In this document: piece after piece, positions 10,256 through 19,140 of the stretch
How positions within the stretch are numbered: the stretch's first letter is position 1
Layout of the letters: every line of letters starts with the position of its first letter
Origin: Chryseobacterium nepalense
GTDB taxonomy: Bacteria; Bacteroidota; Bacteroidia; Flavobacteriales; Weeksellaceae
DNA length: 64,000 nt
Assembly (NCBI RefSeq): GCF_023195755.1
Contig: NZ_CP096203.1
Coordinates: forward strand, 3,410,001 to 3,474,000
Direction: 5' to 3'
Notes under the pieces: model-generated
Seen by the model: the letters and a program-made list of their open reading frames with translations, nothing else
What the model was told of the DNA's origin: nothing
The model's database searches: none
Made by a program: the position numbers and the translations under genes

Positions 10256-11380
10256 ATGAAAATTCAGATGGTTGACTTAAAAAGTCAATACGAAAAAATA
10301 AAGGAGGAAGTCAATGCAGGAATTCAGGAATGCATCGATAATACCGCGTTTATTAACGGACCAGCAGTAAAAGAATTTCAGCAGGAATTTGAAAAATACC
10401 TAAACGTAAAACATGTAATTCCATGTGCAAACGGAACAGATGCTTTACAGATTGCAATGATGGCTTTGGATTTAAAACCGGGAGATGAAGTAATCTGTCC
10501 TGCCTTTACCTATGTAGCTACCGCGGAAGTAATCGGACTTTTAGGGCTAAAACCTATTATGGTGGATGTTGATGAAAATACGTTCAATATTGCCCCAGAA
10601 GGATTGGAAAATTATATTACCCCAAAGACAAAGGCTATTGTGCCCGTCCATTTATATGGGCAAAGTGCAGAGATGAAAAAAATTCTTGATTTTGCCGAAA
10701 AGCACAATCTATTTGTAATTGAAGACAATGCTCAGGCCATAGGTTCAGATTATACATTTCCAGACGGAACATCCATGAAAACGGGAACAATAGGTCATAT
10801 CGGATGCACTTCTTTCTTTCCTTCCAAAAATCTGGGATGCTATGGAGACGGGGGAGCATTAATGACAAATGATGATGATCTGGCGACAAAAATCAGAATG
10901 ATTGCCAATCATGGGCAGCAAAAAAAATACTATCATAAAGTGCTGGGGTGTAACTCCCGACTTGATACTATTCAGGCAGCTGTATTAAATGTAAAATTAA
11001 AGCATCTTGATCATTACTCAGCTTCCAGAAATCAGATGGCGGCATATTATGATGAAAATCTTAAAGAAATACCTGAAATCCAAGTTCCCGAAAGGGCAAA
11101 AAATGCCACCCATGTTTTTCACCAGTACACGCTGAAAGTGAAAAATGGAAAAAGAGACGCACTGCAACAATACCTGGCCGCAAAAGATATTCCCAGCATG
11201 ATCTATTATCCGCTGCCATTATACAGACAGGAGGCTTTTGAGCAATATGTGGAAGAAGGCTTTAGCCTGCCGGTTACGGAAAAACTTTGTTCGGAAGTAA
11301 TTTCTCTTCCTGTTCATACAGAATTTAATCAACAGGTTTCAGATTATATAATTTCTGAGATTAAAAACTTTTTTAACTAA
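10256..11380 (+). CDS. DegT/DnrJ/EryC1-family sugar aminotransferase (WbpE-like)
   Basis: PLP enzyme expected to transfer the amino group of glutamate to a keto sugar nucleotide. Conserved features include the PLP-phosphate segment ANGTDALQIA (about 60-69), VIEDNAQAIG with the PLP-contacting Asp, and the PLP lysine in FFPSKNLGCYGDGG. The 374 residues are typical. With the dehydrogenase at 7735 and the oxidoreductase at 14458 it makes the WbpA-WbpB-WbpE set that turns UDP-GlcNAc into UDP-2-acetamido-3-amino-uronic acid in Pseudomonas; that the C3 position is used here is inferred from this company. Glutamate use would also supply 2-oxoglutarate for the WbpB-like step. Confidence 0.92.
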   Translation: MKIQMVDLKSQYEKIKEEVNAGIQECIDNTAFINGPAVKEFQQEFEKYLNVKHVIPCANGTDALQIAMMALDLKPGDEVICPAFTYVATAEVIGLLGLKPIMVDVDENTFNIAPEGLENYITPKTKAIVPVHLYGQSAEMKKILDFAEKHNLFVIEDNAQAIGSDYTFPDGTSMKTGTIGHIGCTSFFPSKNLGCYGDGGALMTNDDDLATKIRMIANHGQQKKYYHKVLGCNSRLDTIQAAVLNVKLKHLDHYSASRNQMAAYYDENLKEIPEIQVPERAKNATHVFHQYTLKVKNGKRDALQQYLAAKDIPSMIYYPLPLYRQEAFEQYVEEGFSLPVTEKLCSEVISLPVHTEFNQQVSDYIISEIKNFFN

Positions 11381-11386
11381 TTAATC

Positions 11387-13318
11387 ATGAATTATACTAA
11401 AGCAATACTTATAAGAGAATTTGAAAAACTGCTTTTGGATCAATTTTCAAAAGGAACTCTTAATGGTACAGTTCATACCTGTGTTGGGCAGGAAACGATT
11501 GCAGTTGCTATTTCTGAAAACTTTAAAAAAGGGGATAAAGTTTTTTCTAATCATAGAGGACACGGACATTTTATTTCCGTTGGTGGAGATGTAAAACTTT
11601 TGCTTGCGGAAATGCTTGGAAAAAAGTGTGGTATTTCGTCAGGAATTGGTGGAAGTCAGCATCTTTACAATGATAATTTTATAAGCAATGGAATTCAGGG
11701 AGGTTTGGCGCCAGTTGCAGTTGGTTATGCTTATGTAAATAAATTGAAAAACAATGATAATATTTCCATAGTTTTCCTCGGAGATGGTACCATGGGAGAA
11801 GGAGTCGTATATGAAGCCCTTAATTTGGCTGCAATCTATTCGTCACCAACGCTGTTTGTGATGGAAAACAACGGATATGCACAGTCAACTCCTTTTAAAA
11901 TGGTAAAAAAGGGCGAGATCAAAAATAGAGTTGAAGGCTTCGGCGTAACCTATTTAAAAACGTCAATCTGGGCGTCTGATTTTGAAAAAACAGTACATGA
12001 AGCAATTGTAAAAACAAGAGAAGGACAGCCTGTTTTCTTAGAAATTGAATGCTATAGACTAAATTCACATTCAAAAGGGGATGACAATAGAGATACTGTT
12101 GAAATTGAAAGATATGTAGAAATAGATCCGATTAATGTTTTTTATAAAGAATATGGAGATAAGGCATTAGAATATGAAAGTTCTGCTAAAGAGTTATTGT
12201 ACAAATATCTTGAAGAACTCTCTGCTGAAGAATCGCTTAGCACAATGAAAAAGCATCTGTCAATTTATAATAAAAAAATTGATATAGAAAAGTTTGCAAT
12301 AGAAAAGTTAGGAAAAAGAATAAACAAACTTATTAATGAAGGGCTTGATATTTTTTTAGCAAAAGAAAATTCACTTTTCTTAGGTGAAGATATTATGCAG
12401 ACTACGGAATATACGCCGGGCAATTACGGAGGAGCATTCAAAGTCTCTGAAAAATTAAGCGAAAAATATAAAAACAGAGTCTTTAATACTCCTATTTGTG
12501 AAAGTTCCATTATTGGGTTTGCAATTGGATCATCATTAAACGGATATAAATCGATTGCAGAAATTATGTTTGGTGATTTTATGACCCTTGCTTTTGATCA
12601 GATATTACAACAGGGATCAAAGATTCCTGAAATGTTCGGACAAAAAGTAGAACTTCCGATGATTATAAGAACTCCAATGGGAGGAAGAAGAGGATACGGA
12701 CCTACACACTCACAAAATATTGAGAAACATTTTTTATTTATCCCCAATACAAGGGTTTTAGCGTTAAATTCTTTTTACAATCCCAAAAATATTTTTGAAT
12801 CTTTATATCAGTATAATGATATTTTAACATTAATTATTGAAGATAAAATTTCCTATACAAAAGAAATATTTTGGAAAGATCTTAAAGGCTATGAAATATA
12901 CCAAACAAGAGAAGAGTTTCCGACTTTAATATTTAGCCCGGCAAAAATAAATCCTAACTTAACAATTCTTTGTTATGGAGGTATGTTGGATGAGGTATTG
13001 GCATCTATTGATGATTTAATTGCTGAAGAAATTTTCCCTGAAATAATATGTGCTATTCAGATTTCTCCATTTAATATCAATAGAGTTGTAGATAGCATAG
13101 GAAAAACTAAAAACATTTGTATTGTTGAAGAAGGGTCAAAATATGCAGGATTATCAGGAGAGATTTTCTCATATTTTGTAGAACACAAAATAGAAATAGA
13201 CAAAGCACTAAGAATTTCTAATGAAAGTTTAATACCTTGTGCTAAAGAGGCAGAATTAGCAACTATCCCAAATAAAAACATCATTTTCAACGAGATTAAA
13301 AATTTTTTTTATGAATAA
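11387..13318 (+). CDS. Fused alpha+beta 2-oxoacid dehydrogenase E1 component (ThDP enzyme)
   Basis: A 643-residue fusion of E1-alpha (about 1-290) and E1-beta (about 300-643) as in pyruvate or branched-chain 2-oxoacid dehydrogenases, which decarboxylate a 2-oxo acid and reductively acylate a lipoyl domain. The alpha half has NHRGHGHFIS (55-64), IGGSQHLY (87-94), the thiamine diphosphate motif GDG...NN (132-134, 161-162) and a phosphorylation-loop-like SHSKGDDNRDT. The beta half has LGEDI (332-336), NTPICESSIIGFAIG with E372, and GPTHSQ with H441. Catalytic residues therefore appear intact. The gene overlaps the lipoyl/acyltransferase gene by 8 bases and sits inside a polysaccharide locus with no E2 catalytic domain or E3 gene. 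The 2-oxo acid used is unknown. Markedly AT-rich compared with the flanking sugar genes. Confidence 0.9.
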   Translation: MNYTKAILIREFEKLLLDQFSKGTLNGTVHTCVGQETIAVAISENFKKGDKVFSNHRGHGHFISVGGDVKLLLAEMLGKKCGISSGIGGSQHLYNDNFISNGIQGGLAPVAVGYAYVNKLKNNDNISIVFLGDGTMGEGVVYEALNLAAIYSSPTLFVMENNGYAQSTPFKMVKKGEIKNRVEGFGVTYLKTSIWASDFEKTVHEAIVKTREGQPVFLEIECYRLNSHSKGDDNRDTVEIERYVEIDPINVFYKEYGDKALEYESSAKELLYKYLEELSAEESLSTMKKHLSIYNKKIDIEKFAIEKLGKRINKLINEGLDIFLAKENSLFLGEDIMQTTEYTPGNYGGAFKVSEKLSEKYKNRVFNTPICESSIIGFAIGSSLNGYKSIAEIMFGDFMTLAFDQILQQGSKIPEMFGQKVELPMIIRTPMGGRRGYGPTHSQNIEKHFLFIPNTRVLALNSFYNPKNIFESLYQYNDILTLIIEDKISYTKEIFWKDLKGYEIYQTREEFPTLIFSPAKINPNLTILCYGGMLDEVLASIDDLIAEEIFPEIICAIQISPFNINRVVDSIGKTKNICIVEEGSKYAGLSGEIFSYFVEHKIEIDKALRISNESLIPCAKEAELATIPNKNIIFNEIKNFFYE

Positions 13319-14465
13319 GTACTTTATAGAGCAGATTAATGTAAGTGATAATGAATATCTTATAACTGCTATATTGTTTCAAAACGGGGATAAAGTTAAG
13401 AAGGGAGATGTAATTTTTTCTTATGAATCTTCCAAGGCAGACTTTGACGGAGAATCTGAGCATGACGGCTATATTTACTACAACCCTACGCTTTTACTCA
13501 AAAAAAACTATAAAATAGGATATTTGTTGGCTGTAGTTTCTGAAGAAAAGATAACTAATTTTGAAGATGTTTTTAAAGAAGATAATAATATAGAATTACA
13601 ATCTGCTATTGTCAAAAATAATGATAAGATTATTACTAAGAAAGCACAGAAATTAATCGAAGAAAATAATATTGATCCCGGTGTTTTTACAGAAGAGATT
13701 GTTTCTGAAGAAATTGTTTTAAATTATCTTCAAAAAAAGAATAAGCATACTTTCCAGGATATTGGTTTTTACTACTCTGGCATTTTAGACTTTAAAATTA
13801 ATAACGGACAGAAAAGACTAGCAATTATTGGAGCAGGAAAGGCAGCCTTGCAGCTTCTGGATACTGTTTTCGAACTTAAAAATATTAACCCCGTTGTTTT
13901 ATATGATGGTAATCAAGATATTATAGGAAAGAAACTTTTAGGAATAGAAATAAAACAACTTTCCATTGAGAATATTATGAAAGATTTCAAAGATGATATT
14001 TTTGACGAAATCATCATATCCTTTTCAGGAAATATTGCTGAAAGAAAAAAATGGTTTGATTTGCTTGAAAAAAATGATCTTGTCATAGCCAATATTTTCC
14101 ATCCTACATGCATTATAAGCCATTTTGTAAATTTTGGGAAAGGAAATATCTTTTTTGCCAATACCCGAATAGGTCCTTTTGTGGAAATTGGTAATAATAA
14201 TGTGGTCTCATCATATTGCAGTTTTGAACATCATAATAAATTAGGAGATCATAATACATTCGGTCCATCTGTTATTTTTTCAGGAAGCTGTACCATTGGG
14301 GATGAAATTAAATTTGGTACTGGTATTTTCATAGAGCCCAGGGTTAGTATTGAAAGCAATAGTATAATTGCTTCAGGATGTGTTGTACAAAAAAATATTC
14401 CTGGAAGCAGCATTTTAAGAAACACGACAAAATTTGAAATAAAAAAAATAAATACAGGTGAATAA
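13311..14465 (+). CDS. Lipoyl domain - E3-binding-like segment - NeuD/PglD-type sugar N-acyltransferase fusion
   Basis: Three parts can be read. Residues 1-76 form a lipoyl domain with the lipoylation motif ESSKADFDG (K42, against the usual E-[TS]-[DS]-K-A) and a HDGYI turn. Residues 107-140 resemble the E3-binding domain (KKAQKLIEENNID...IVSEEIVLNYL) but lack the GTGxxGR loop. Residues 168-260 match the PglD/NeuD N-terminal Rossmann-like domain (RLAIIGAGKAALQLLDT), and 264-376 form a left-handed beta-helix with hexapeptide repeats. H307 in SFEHHNKLGD aligns with the catalytic His of PglD (EHDC.IGD). It looks like an E2 whose acyltransferase domain has been replaced by a sugar acyltransferase. 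Overlaps E1 upstream and the oxidoreductase downstream by 8 bases each. Role: inferred transfer of an E1-made acyl group to an amino sugar. Confidence 0.85.
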   Translation: MNKYFIEQINVSDNEYLITAILFQNGDKVKKGDVIFSYESSKADFDGESEHDGYIYYNPTLLLKKNYKIGYLLAVVSEEKITNFEDVFKEDNNIELQSAIVKNNDKIITKKAQKLIEENNIDPGVFTEEIVSEEIVLNYLQKKNKHTFQDIGFYYSGILDFKINNGQKRLAIIGAGKAALQLLDTVFELKNINPVVLYDGNQDIIGKKLLGIEIKQLSIENIMKDFKDDIFDEIIISFSGNIAERKKWFDLLEKNDLVIANIFHPTCIISHFVNFGKGNIFFANTRIGPFVEIGNNNVVSSYCSFEHHNKLGDHNTFGPSVIFSGSCTIGDEIKFGTGIFIEPRVSIESNSIIASGCVVQKNIPGSSILRNTTKFEIKKINTGE

Positions 14466-15468
14466 AATAAAATTTGCGGTTGTCGGCTGTGGCCATATTG
14501 GTAAAAGACACGCAGAAATGATATCCAGAAATTCTGAATGTGAACTTGTAGCTCTGATAGATATAAGAGATAAATCCTTATTGGGGATTGAAAGCTATAA
14601 TGTGCCTTTTTTTAAATCATTAGATGATTTTTTAAATTCAGGAATTGAAACAGACGTTATCAATATCGCATCACCTAATGGGTTTCATTTTGAACAGGCT
14701 TATTTAGCAATTTCTGCAGGCAAACATGTAGTGGTAGAAAAACCGATGGCACTAAAAAAACAGCATGCCGAAAAACTTATTTTCCAGGCTTTGCATAAAC
14801 ATAAACAGATTTTTGCCGTCATGCAGAACAGGTATTCGCCACCTTCTGCATGGATCAAGGAAATGATAGAAAGTGGTAAACTGGGACAGGTCTATATGGT
14901 CCAACTCAACTGCTATTGGAATCGTGACAGCAGATATTATAAACCTGAATCCTGGCACGGTAAAATAGAGCTCGACGGCGGGACACTTTTTACCCAGTTT
15001 TCTCATTTTATTGATATCATGTATTGGCTGTTTGGGGATATTACCAATATTCAGGGAAAATTTGCCGATTTTAACCATAAAGACCTCACTGATTTTGAAG
15101 ATTCGGGTTTTGTAAACTTTGATTTTGTAGAAGGAGGAATGGGATCTTTAAATTATTCCACTTCCGTTTGGAACCAAAATCTTGAAAGTTCAATGACAAT
15201 TATTGCAGAAAATGGTTCTGTAAAAATTGGGGGACAATATATGGATAAGGTGGAAGTCTGTAATATCAAGGATTACACCATGCCCCAGCTTCCTCCTACA
15301 AACCCGGGAAATGATTATGGAGCCTATAAGGGTTCTGCTGCCAACCATCATTATATTATTGAAAATGTTGTAGATGTTTTGAAAGAAAGAAATACAATCA
15401 CCACCAATGCATTGGAAGGATTAAAAGTGGTAGATATTATAGAAAGGATTTATTCACAAAAAGTATAA
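14458..15468 (+). CDS. Gfo/Idh/MocA-family UDP-sugar oxidoreductase (WbpB/WlbA-like)
   Basis: NAD-dependent dehydrogenase, 336 residues. The Rossmann motif AVVGCGHIGKRH is at 7-18 and the family EKP motif in VVVEKPMALKKQHAEK. The C-terminal half has the conserved ELDGGTLFTQFSHFIDIMYWL segment, whose His is the usual catalytic position. In the WbpB/WlbA group the enzyme oxidises C3 of UDP-GlcNAcA and regenerates NAD in place by reducing 2-oxoglutarate. That assignment rests on the adjacent aminotransferase and dehydrogenase. The start is GTG, 8 bases inside the upstream gene; no in-frame ATG precedes the Rossmann strand. Confidence 0.88.
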   Translation: MNKIKFAVVGCGHIGKRHAEMISRNSECELVALIDIRDKSLLGIESYNVPFFKSLDDFLNSGIETDVINIASPNGFHFEQAYLAISAGKHVVVEKPMALKKQHAEKLIFQALHKHKQIFAVMQNRYSPPSAWIKEMIESGKLGQVYMVQLNCYWNRDSRYYKPESWHGKIELDGGTLFTQFSHFIDIMYWLFGDITNIQGKFADFNHKDLTDFEDSGFVNFDFVEGGMGSLNYSTSVWNQNLESSMTIIAENGSVKIGGQYMDKVEVCNIKDYTMPQLPPTNPGNDYGAYKGSAANHHYIIENVVDVLKERNTITTNALEGLKVVDIIERIYSQKV

Positions 15469-15478
15469 AGACCAGATT

Positions 15479-16744
15479 TTGAAGGAGCAGTTAAAGCAAT
15501 TATACAAAAACCAGTTTTTAAAAAATGTATCAACTTTGGTTTTTGGCAGTATAATTAGTCAGGCTGTGGTTGTTATTTCGGCACCACTGCTTTCAAGATT
15601 ATTTTCTGTTGAATCTTTTGGAATTCTCTCAATTTTTACCAGTTTAACTGTTTTTTTTGCTGTATTGTCTACGGGGCGGTATGAGTTTGCCATTGGTCTT
15701 CCGGAAAATGATGATAAAGCATTAAAAATATTTAAACTAATTATTTATATAGGAGCATTCGTATCGGTATTTTATTTTGCTGTAATTTTTTTGTTAAAGG
15801 TTATACTTAAGGTTCATGATAAAACAGGCTTTCTAGTTCAGAAAGAATCTTTCATAGCTCCTCTTTATATATTTTTTATTGCTGTTTATTCTGCTTTGGG
15901 ATATTGGAAACAAAGAAAAAAAGAATATAAAAAAATAACAATAGCTAATGCACTTCAGGTAATTGCAACTACAATTTTTAGTGTAACATTCGGATTGTTA
16001 AAAATTAGTTCAGGGATGATATGGGGGCTCATAATCGGGATTTTTATATCAACTCTTTATTTATTTATTGAAGAAAAGAATCTTTCTTATACAATAATTA
16101 AACAAAAAAATGTAGTAGATATTGCCAAGGAATATTATTCTTTCCCACGTTATATGATTTTTTCAGATCTTTCCTTAACGGCTAGCCAACAGTTTATACC
16201 TATTGTGTTTTCGGTGCTTTACAGTACAACTATTGTAGGTTTTTTTTCATTAGCAAACAGGATGCTGCGTTTACCAAATATTGTTATTACAGGCTCTATT
16301 GGTAATGTGTTTAGAAATGATGCAATTGATGAAATAAGAAAAAAAGGAAATTGTGAAACATTATATAGATCTACACTAAAAAAGCTTACCATACTATCTT
16401 TGCCAATATATCTTACGATATTTCTTATAGCTCCAACAATTTTTGATGTTATTTTTGGAAAAGAATGGAAAATTGCAGGCTACTTTGCAAGAATCATGTC
16501 TATAATGCTTCTTTTTGAATTTATTGCAATACCTCTTAATACACTATTTTATGTAAGAGAGAAACAAAAAATATTAATGAGGCTTCAGGTATTAAATTCT
16601 ATTCTTACATTTATAGCAATATTTCTTGGATATTATTTTTTTAAAGACTATTATTATTCTCTGATATTATATTCTTCAGTTTCGATTATATCAAATATAA
16701 ATTTTATAATTTTTACAAATAAATTGTCAAAAGGTGCCATTTAG
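15479..16744 (+). CDS. Wzx-type polysaccharide flippase
   Basis: Polytopic membrane protein (421 residues, about 12-14 predicted helices) of the polysaccharide-transport/MATE-like superfamily, expected to flip undecaprenyl-linked repeat units across the inner membrane. The N-terminus KNVSTLVFGSIISQAVVVIS and the LLSRLFSVESFGILSIFTSL segment are typical of Wzx/RfbX proteins. The start is TTG at 15479; there is no nearby in-frame ATG that keeps the first helix. The 3' end overlaps the next gene by 11 bases. Local AT content is very high (one 60-base line near 16.1 kb has about 22% G+C). Confidence 0.88.
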   Translation: MKEQLKQLYKNQFLKNVSTLVFGSIISQAVVVISAPLLSRLFSVESFGILSIFTSLTVFFAVLSTGRYEFAIGLPENDDKALKIFKLIIYIGAFVSVFYFAVIFLLKVILKVHDKTGFLVQKESFIAPLYIFFIAVYSALGYWKQRKKEYKKITIANALQVIATTIFSVTFGLLKISSGMIWGLIIGIFISTLYLFIEEKNLSYTIIKQKNVVDIAKEYYSFPRYMIFSDLSLTASQQFIPIVFSVLYSTTIVGFFSLANRMLRLPNIVITGSIGNVFRNDAIDEIRKKGNCETLYRSTLKKLTILSLPIYLTIFLIAPTIFDVIFGKEWKIAGYFARIMSIMLLFEFIAIPLNTLFYVREKQKILMRLQVLNSILTFIAIFLGYYFFKDYYYSLILYSSVSIISNINFIIFTNKLSKGAI

Positions 16745-17918
16745 AAAAATCAATAAATTGCAGGTTACTTTCTTAGTATCCATGCTTTTTGGGTATGAAC
16801 TCATATCTTTTTTTCCGGGTTTATTAGAAATGGAATCATCAAGACCTGTTTCCGTTGGGTACAGGATAATAGTATTTTTATTGGGAACATTAGTTATTTT
16901 AAAAAACAGACTGGTTTTAAAGCCACAACATTTTTTAATTTATTTCTTCTGGTTGCTATATCTTTTGAGATTGGTTTATGATACAGCCTTTGTTCCTGGA
17001 CTACAAACTCCATTGGTAGACTATTGGGCTTTTTCAGTTATTATTATCCTTACGTCTCTTGCCTGCACCACCAATTTTTCTCAAAGTACGATACTATCAG
17101 CAAGAAAATGGGTACTTATTGTTTTGTGTATTGTTAATGTTTGGGGCTTATATAACAATATTACGCAACCTAAATTAGTTCCAGATGATGTACTCGTAAG
17201 AGCGGATGCTAATGAATCTTTTAATACACTCTCATTTGGTAAAGCTGCAGCCACAATGTTTCTTGTCTGCTTTATGATATTTATGGAAAAAAATAAAATG
17301 ATTTATAAAATTCTGCTTATTGTAATAATGGCATTAAGTATTTTTAATATCTTCATTGCTGGTTCCAGAGGTCCTTTCATTCAACTTGTGTTAATTATTG
17401 GATTATACTTATTAAGTCAAAGGAAGGCTATACACATAAAGTATATTATATGGCTTGCCGTTATTGCTATTGGTGTTTTTACAATATTTCCTGAATACCT
17501 CGATAGTTCAAGACTGTTGTTTGAAAGAATTAGTGAAACAGGCTTTTCATCTAACGACAGTGATAGGATAAGAGGTGAACTCTTTAATTCAGCATGGGAA
17601 CAATTTCTTAATCATCCTTTTTTGGGCGACTCAATAGAAACTAAAATAGGAGGCACATATCCTCACAATATTGTTTTGGAAGCATTAATGACAACAGGTT
17701 TTGTGGGAGGAATTATTATGATCATCATTACAGTGGGTGGATTGAAAAATGGTATAAAATATTTAAAAATTTCCGATTATAATTGGATTGGTGCAATACT
17801 AATTTTAAATATTATTTCTTCGTTTTCATCAGGAAGTATTTCTAACGATATGCTCCTATGGCCACTTTTGACATTAACTGTTAATAGTCAAATTGATGAA
17901 GTTAACGGGGAAGTGTAA
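16734..17918 (+). CDS. Wzy-type polymerase / O-antigen ligase-like membrane protein
   Basis: 394 residues with about ten hydrophobic helices and one large periplasmic loop (around 245-310) containing SGSRGP-like and FLNHPFLGDS...THNIVLEALMTTG-type signals of the Wzy_C/O-antigen ligase family (here FIAGSRGPFIQ near 210 and GGTYPHNIVLEAL near 306-318). Likely joins repeat units in the periplasm. GTG start at 16734 inside the flippase gene. A second protein of the same type lies at 27802, so which one is the polymerase and which a ligase cannot be told from sequence alone. Confidence 0.82.
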   Translation: MPFRKINKLQVTFLVSMLFGYELISFFPGLLEMESSRPVSVGYRIIVFLLGTLVILKNRLVLKPQHFLIYFFWLLYLLRLVYDTAFVPGLQTPLVDYWAFSVIIILTSLACTTNFSQSTILSARKWVLIVLCIVNVWGLYNNITQPKLVPDDVLVRADANESFNTLSFGKAAATMFLVCFMIFMEKNKMIYKILLIVIMALSIFNIFIAGSRGPFIQLVLIIGLYLLSQRKAIHIKYIIWLAVIAIGVFTIFPEYLDSSRLLFERISETGFSSNDSDRIRGELFNSAWEQFLNHPFLGDSIETKIGGTYPHNIVLEALMTTGFVGGIIMIIITVGGLKNGIKYLKISDYNWIGAILILNIISSFSSGSISNDMLLWPLLTLTVNSQIDEVNGEV

Positions 17919-17970
17919 AATTAATGCCGAAATTGTGAAGATATTTTATTATTATATTTAAATTGAAAAG

Positions 17971-19140
17971 ATGAAAATATTATTTATTTGTGATTACTAC
18001 GATGATTCACAATTATATCAGGAACCCATGCTTTCCAAATATTATAGGCATCTGGGACATAAAGTGTATATAATTACTTCACACCATAAAGATGTTTTCA
18101 ATTATGTATCTGAAAAAAACGTTAAAGTAAATTTTAAAGAAACGGTTTTAGGAAGATATGGGGAAATAATTTACAGACTGCCTTATACAATTAATGTTTT
18201 AAATAAAATAAAAAAGTTTTCAAATATTTTTTCTATTCTGGATGAAGTAGCTCCTGATATGGTTTTCTTACATGATATAAGCTTTAATCTTCATGAGGTA
18301 ATAAAATATAAAAGAAAAAATAAAAGTATAAAAATTATCATGGATTATCACGCTGATTATTCTAACAGCGGTAAGAACTGGGTGTCAATAAATATACTTC
18401 ACAGAATAATCCGTAAAAGATATTTACATTTCTATTTAAAACATATCGATAAAATTTTCCCTATAGTTCCGCATGGAGCAAAGTTTTTAAATGAAATATA
18501 TTCAATTGAAAATAACAGAATGGAAATACTTCCATTAGGTGTAGACACTCTGGCCGTAGAAGAGATAAAGAGTAACATTAAGGATTATAAAAAACAAATA
18601 TTATCAAAATATAATATAAATGAAAACGCACTATTACTTGTTAGTGGAGGCAAGTTAGACGAATTGAAAAAGACAGATTTACTTATTCAGGCAATGGGCA
18701 ATTTGCCCTCGAATGTCCATTTGTTATTATTTGGGAAACCAACGACTGAAAAATATAAGTTATATTTAGAAAAATTATCAGAAGGTTTAAATGTACATTT
18801 CATAGGCTGGATAACCGCAGAAGAAACGTTGAAGTTATATCTGATTTCCGATATTGCTGTTTTTCCAGCCAGTCAGTCAGTGTTATGGCAACAGGCAATT
18901 GGAGCCGGATTACCCCTTTTAGTAGGAGATTCTGGAGGGCAAAGTGCGGAATATATGAATAAAAATAATAACATTATTGTTGTTGACAAAGAAAATCTGA
19001 ACGTTAATACATTTAGTAATATTCTTACCGAATTAATACGCGATGAAAGAAAGAGAAAGAATATGTCTGAAGGAGCTGTATTAACGACAAAAACATACTT
19101 AGATTATAAAATAATTGCTGAAAAAACTTTAATTGTATGA
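17971..19140 (+). CDS. GT4-type (GT-B fold) glycosyltransferase
   Basis: 389-residue cytoplasmic glycosyltransferase. The C-terminal half has the glycosyltransferase group 1 pattern: LLLVSGGKLDELKKTDLLIQA, HFIGWITAEETLKLY and a VFPASQSVLWQQAIGAGLPLLVG segment corresponding to the E-x7-E donor-binding region, though the first Glu is replaced by Ser/Gln here. The N-terminal half begins MKILFICDYYDD and holds the acceptor site. Sugar donor and acceptor are not readable. The gene follows the first Wzy-like gene by 52 bases and overlaps the next by 4 (ATGA). Confidence 0.85.
   Translation: MKILFICDYYDDSQLYQEPMLSKYYRHLGHKVYIITSHHKDVFNYVSEKNVKVNFKETVLGRYGEIIYRLPYTINVLNKIKKFSNIFSILDEVAPDMVFLHDISFNLHEVIKYKRKNKSIKIIMDYHADYSNSGKNWVSINILHRIIRKRYLHFYLKHIDKIFPIVPHGAKFLNEIYSIENNRMEILPLGVDTLAVEEIKSNIKDYKKQILSKYNINENALLLVSGGKLDELKKTDLLIQAMGNLPSNVHLLLFGKPTTEKYKLYLEKLSEGLNVHFIGWITAEETLKLYLISDIAVFPASQSVLWQQAIGAGLPLLVGDSGGQSAEYMNKNNNIIVVDKENLNVNTFSNILTELIRDERKRKNMSEGAVLTTKTYLDYKIIAEKTLIV

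Noticed and set aside
11387..13318. E1 as an ordinary housekeeping pyruvate or branched-chain dehydrogenase subunit
   Set aside because: It lies within a polysaccharide operon, overlaps a lipoyl-sugar acyltransferase gene, and no normal E2 or E3 gene is near.
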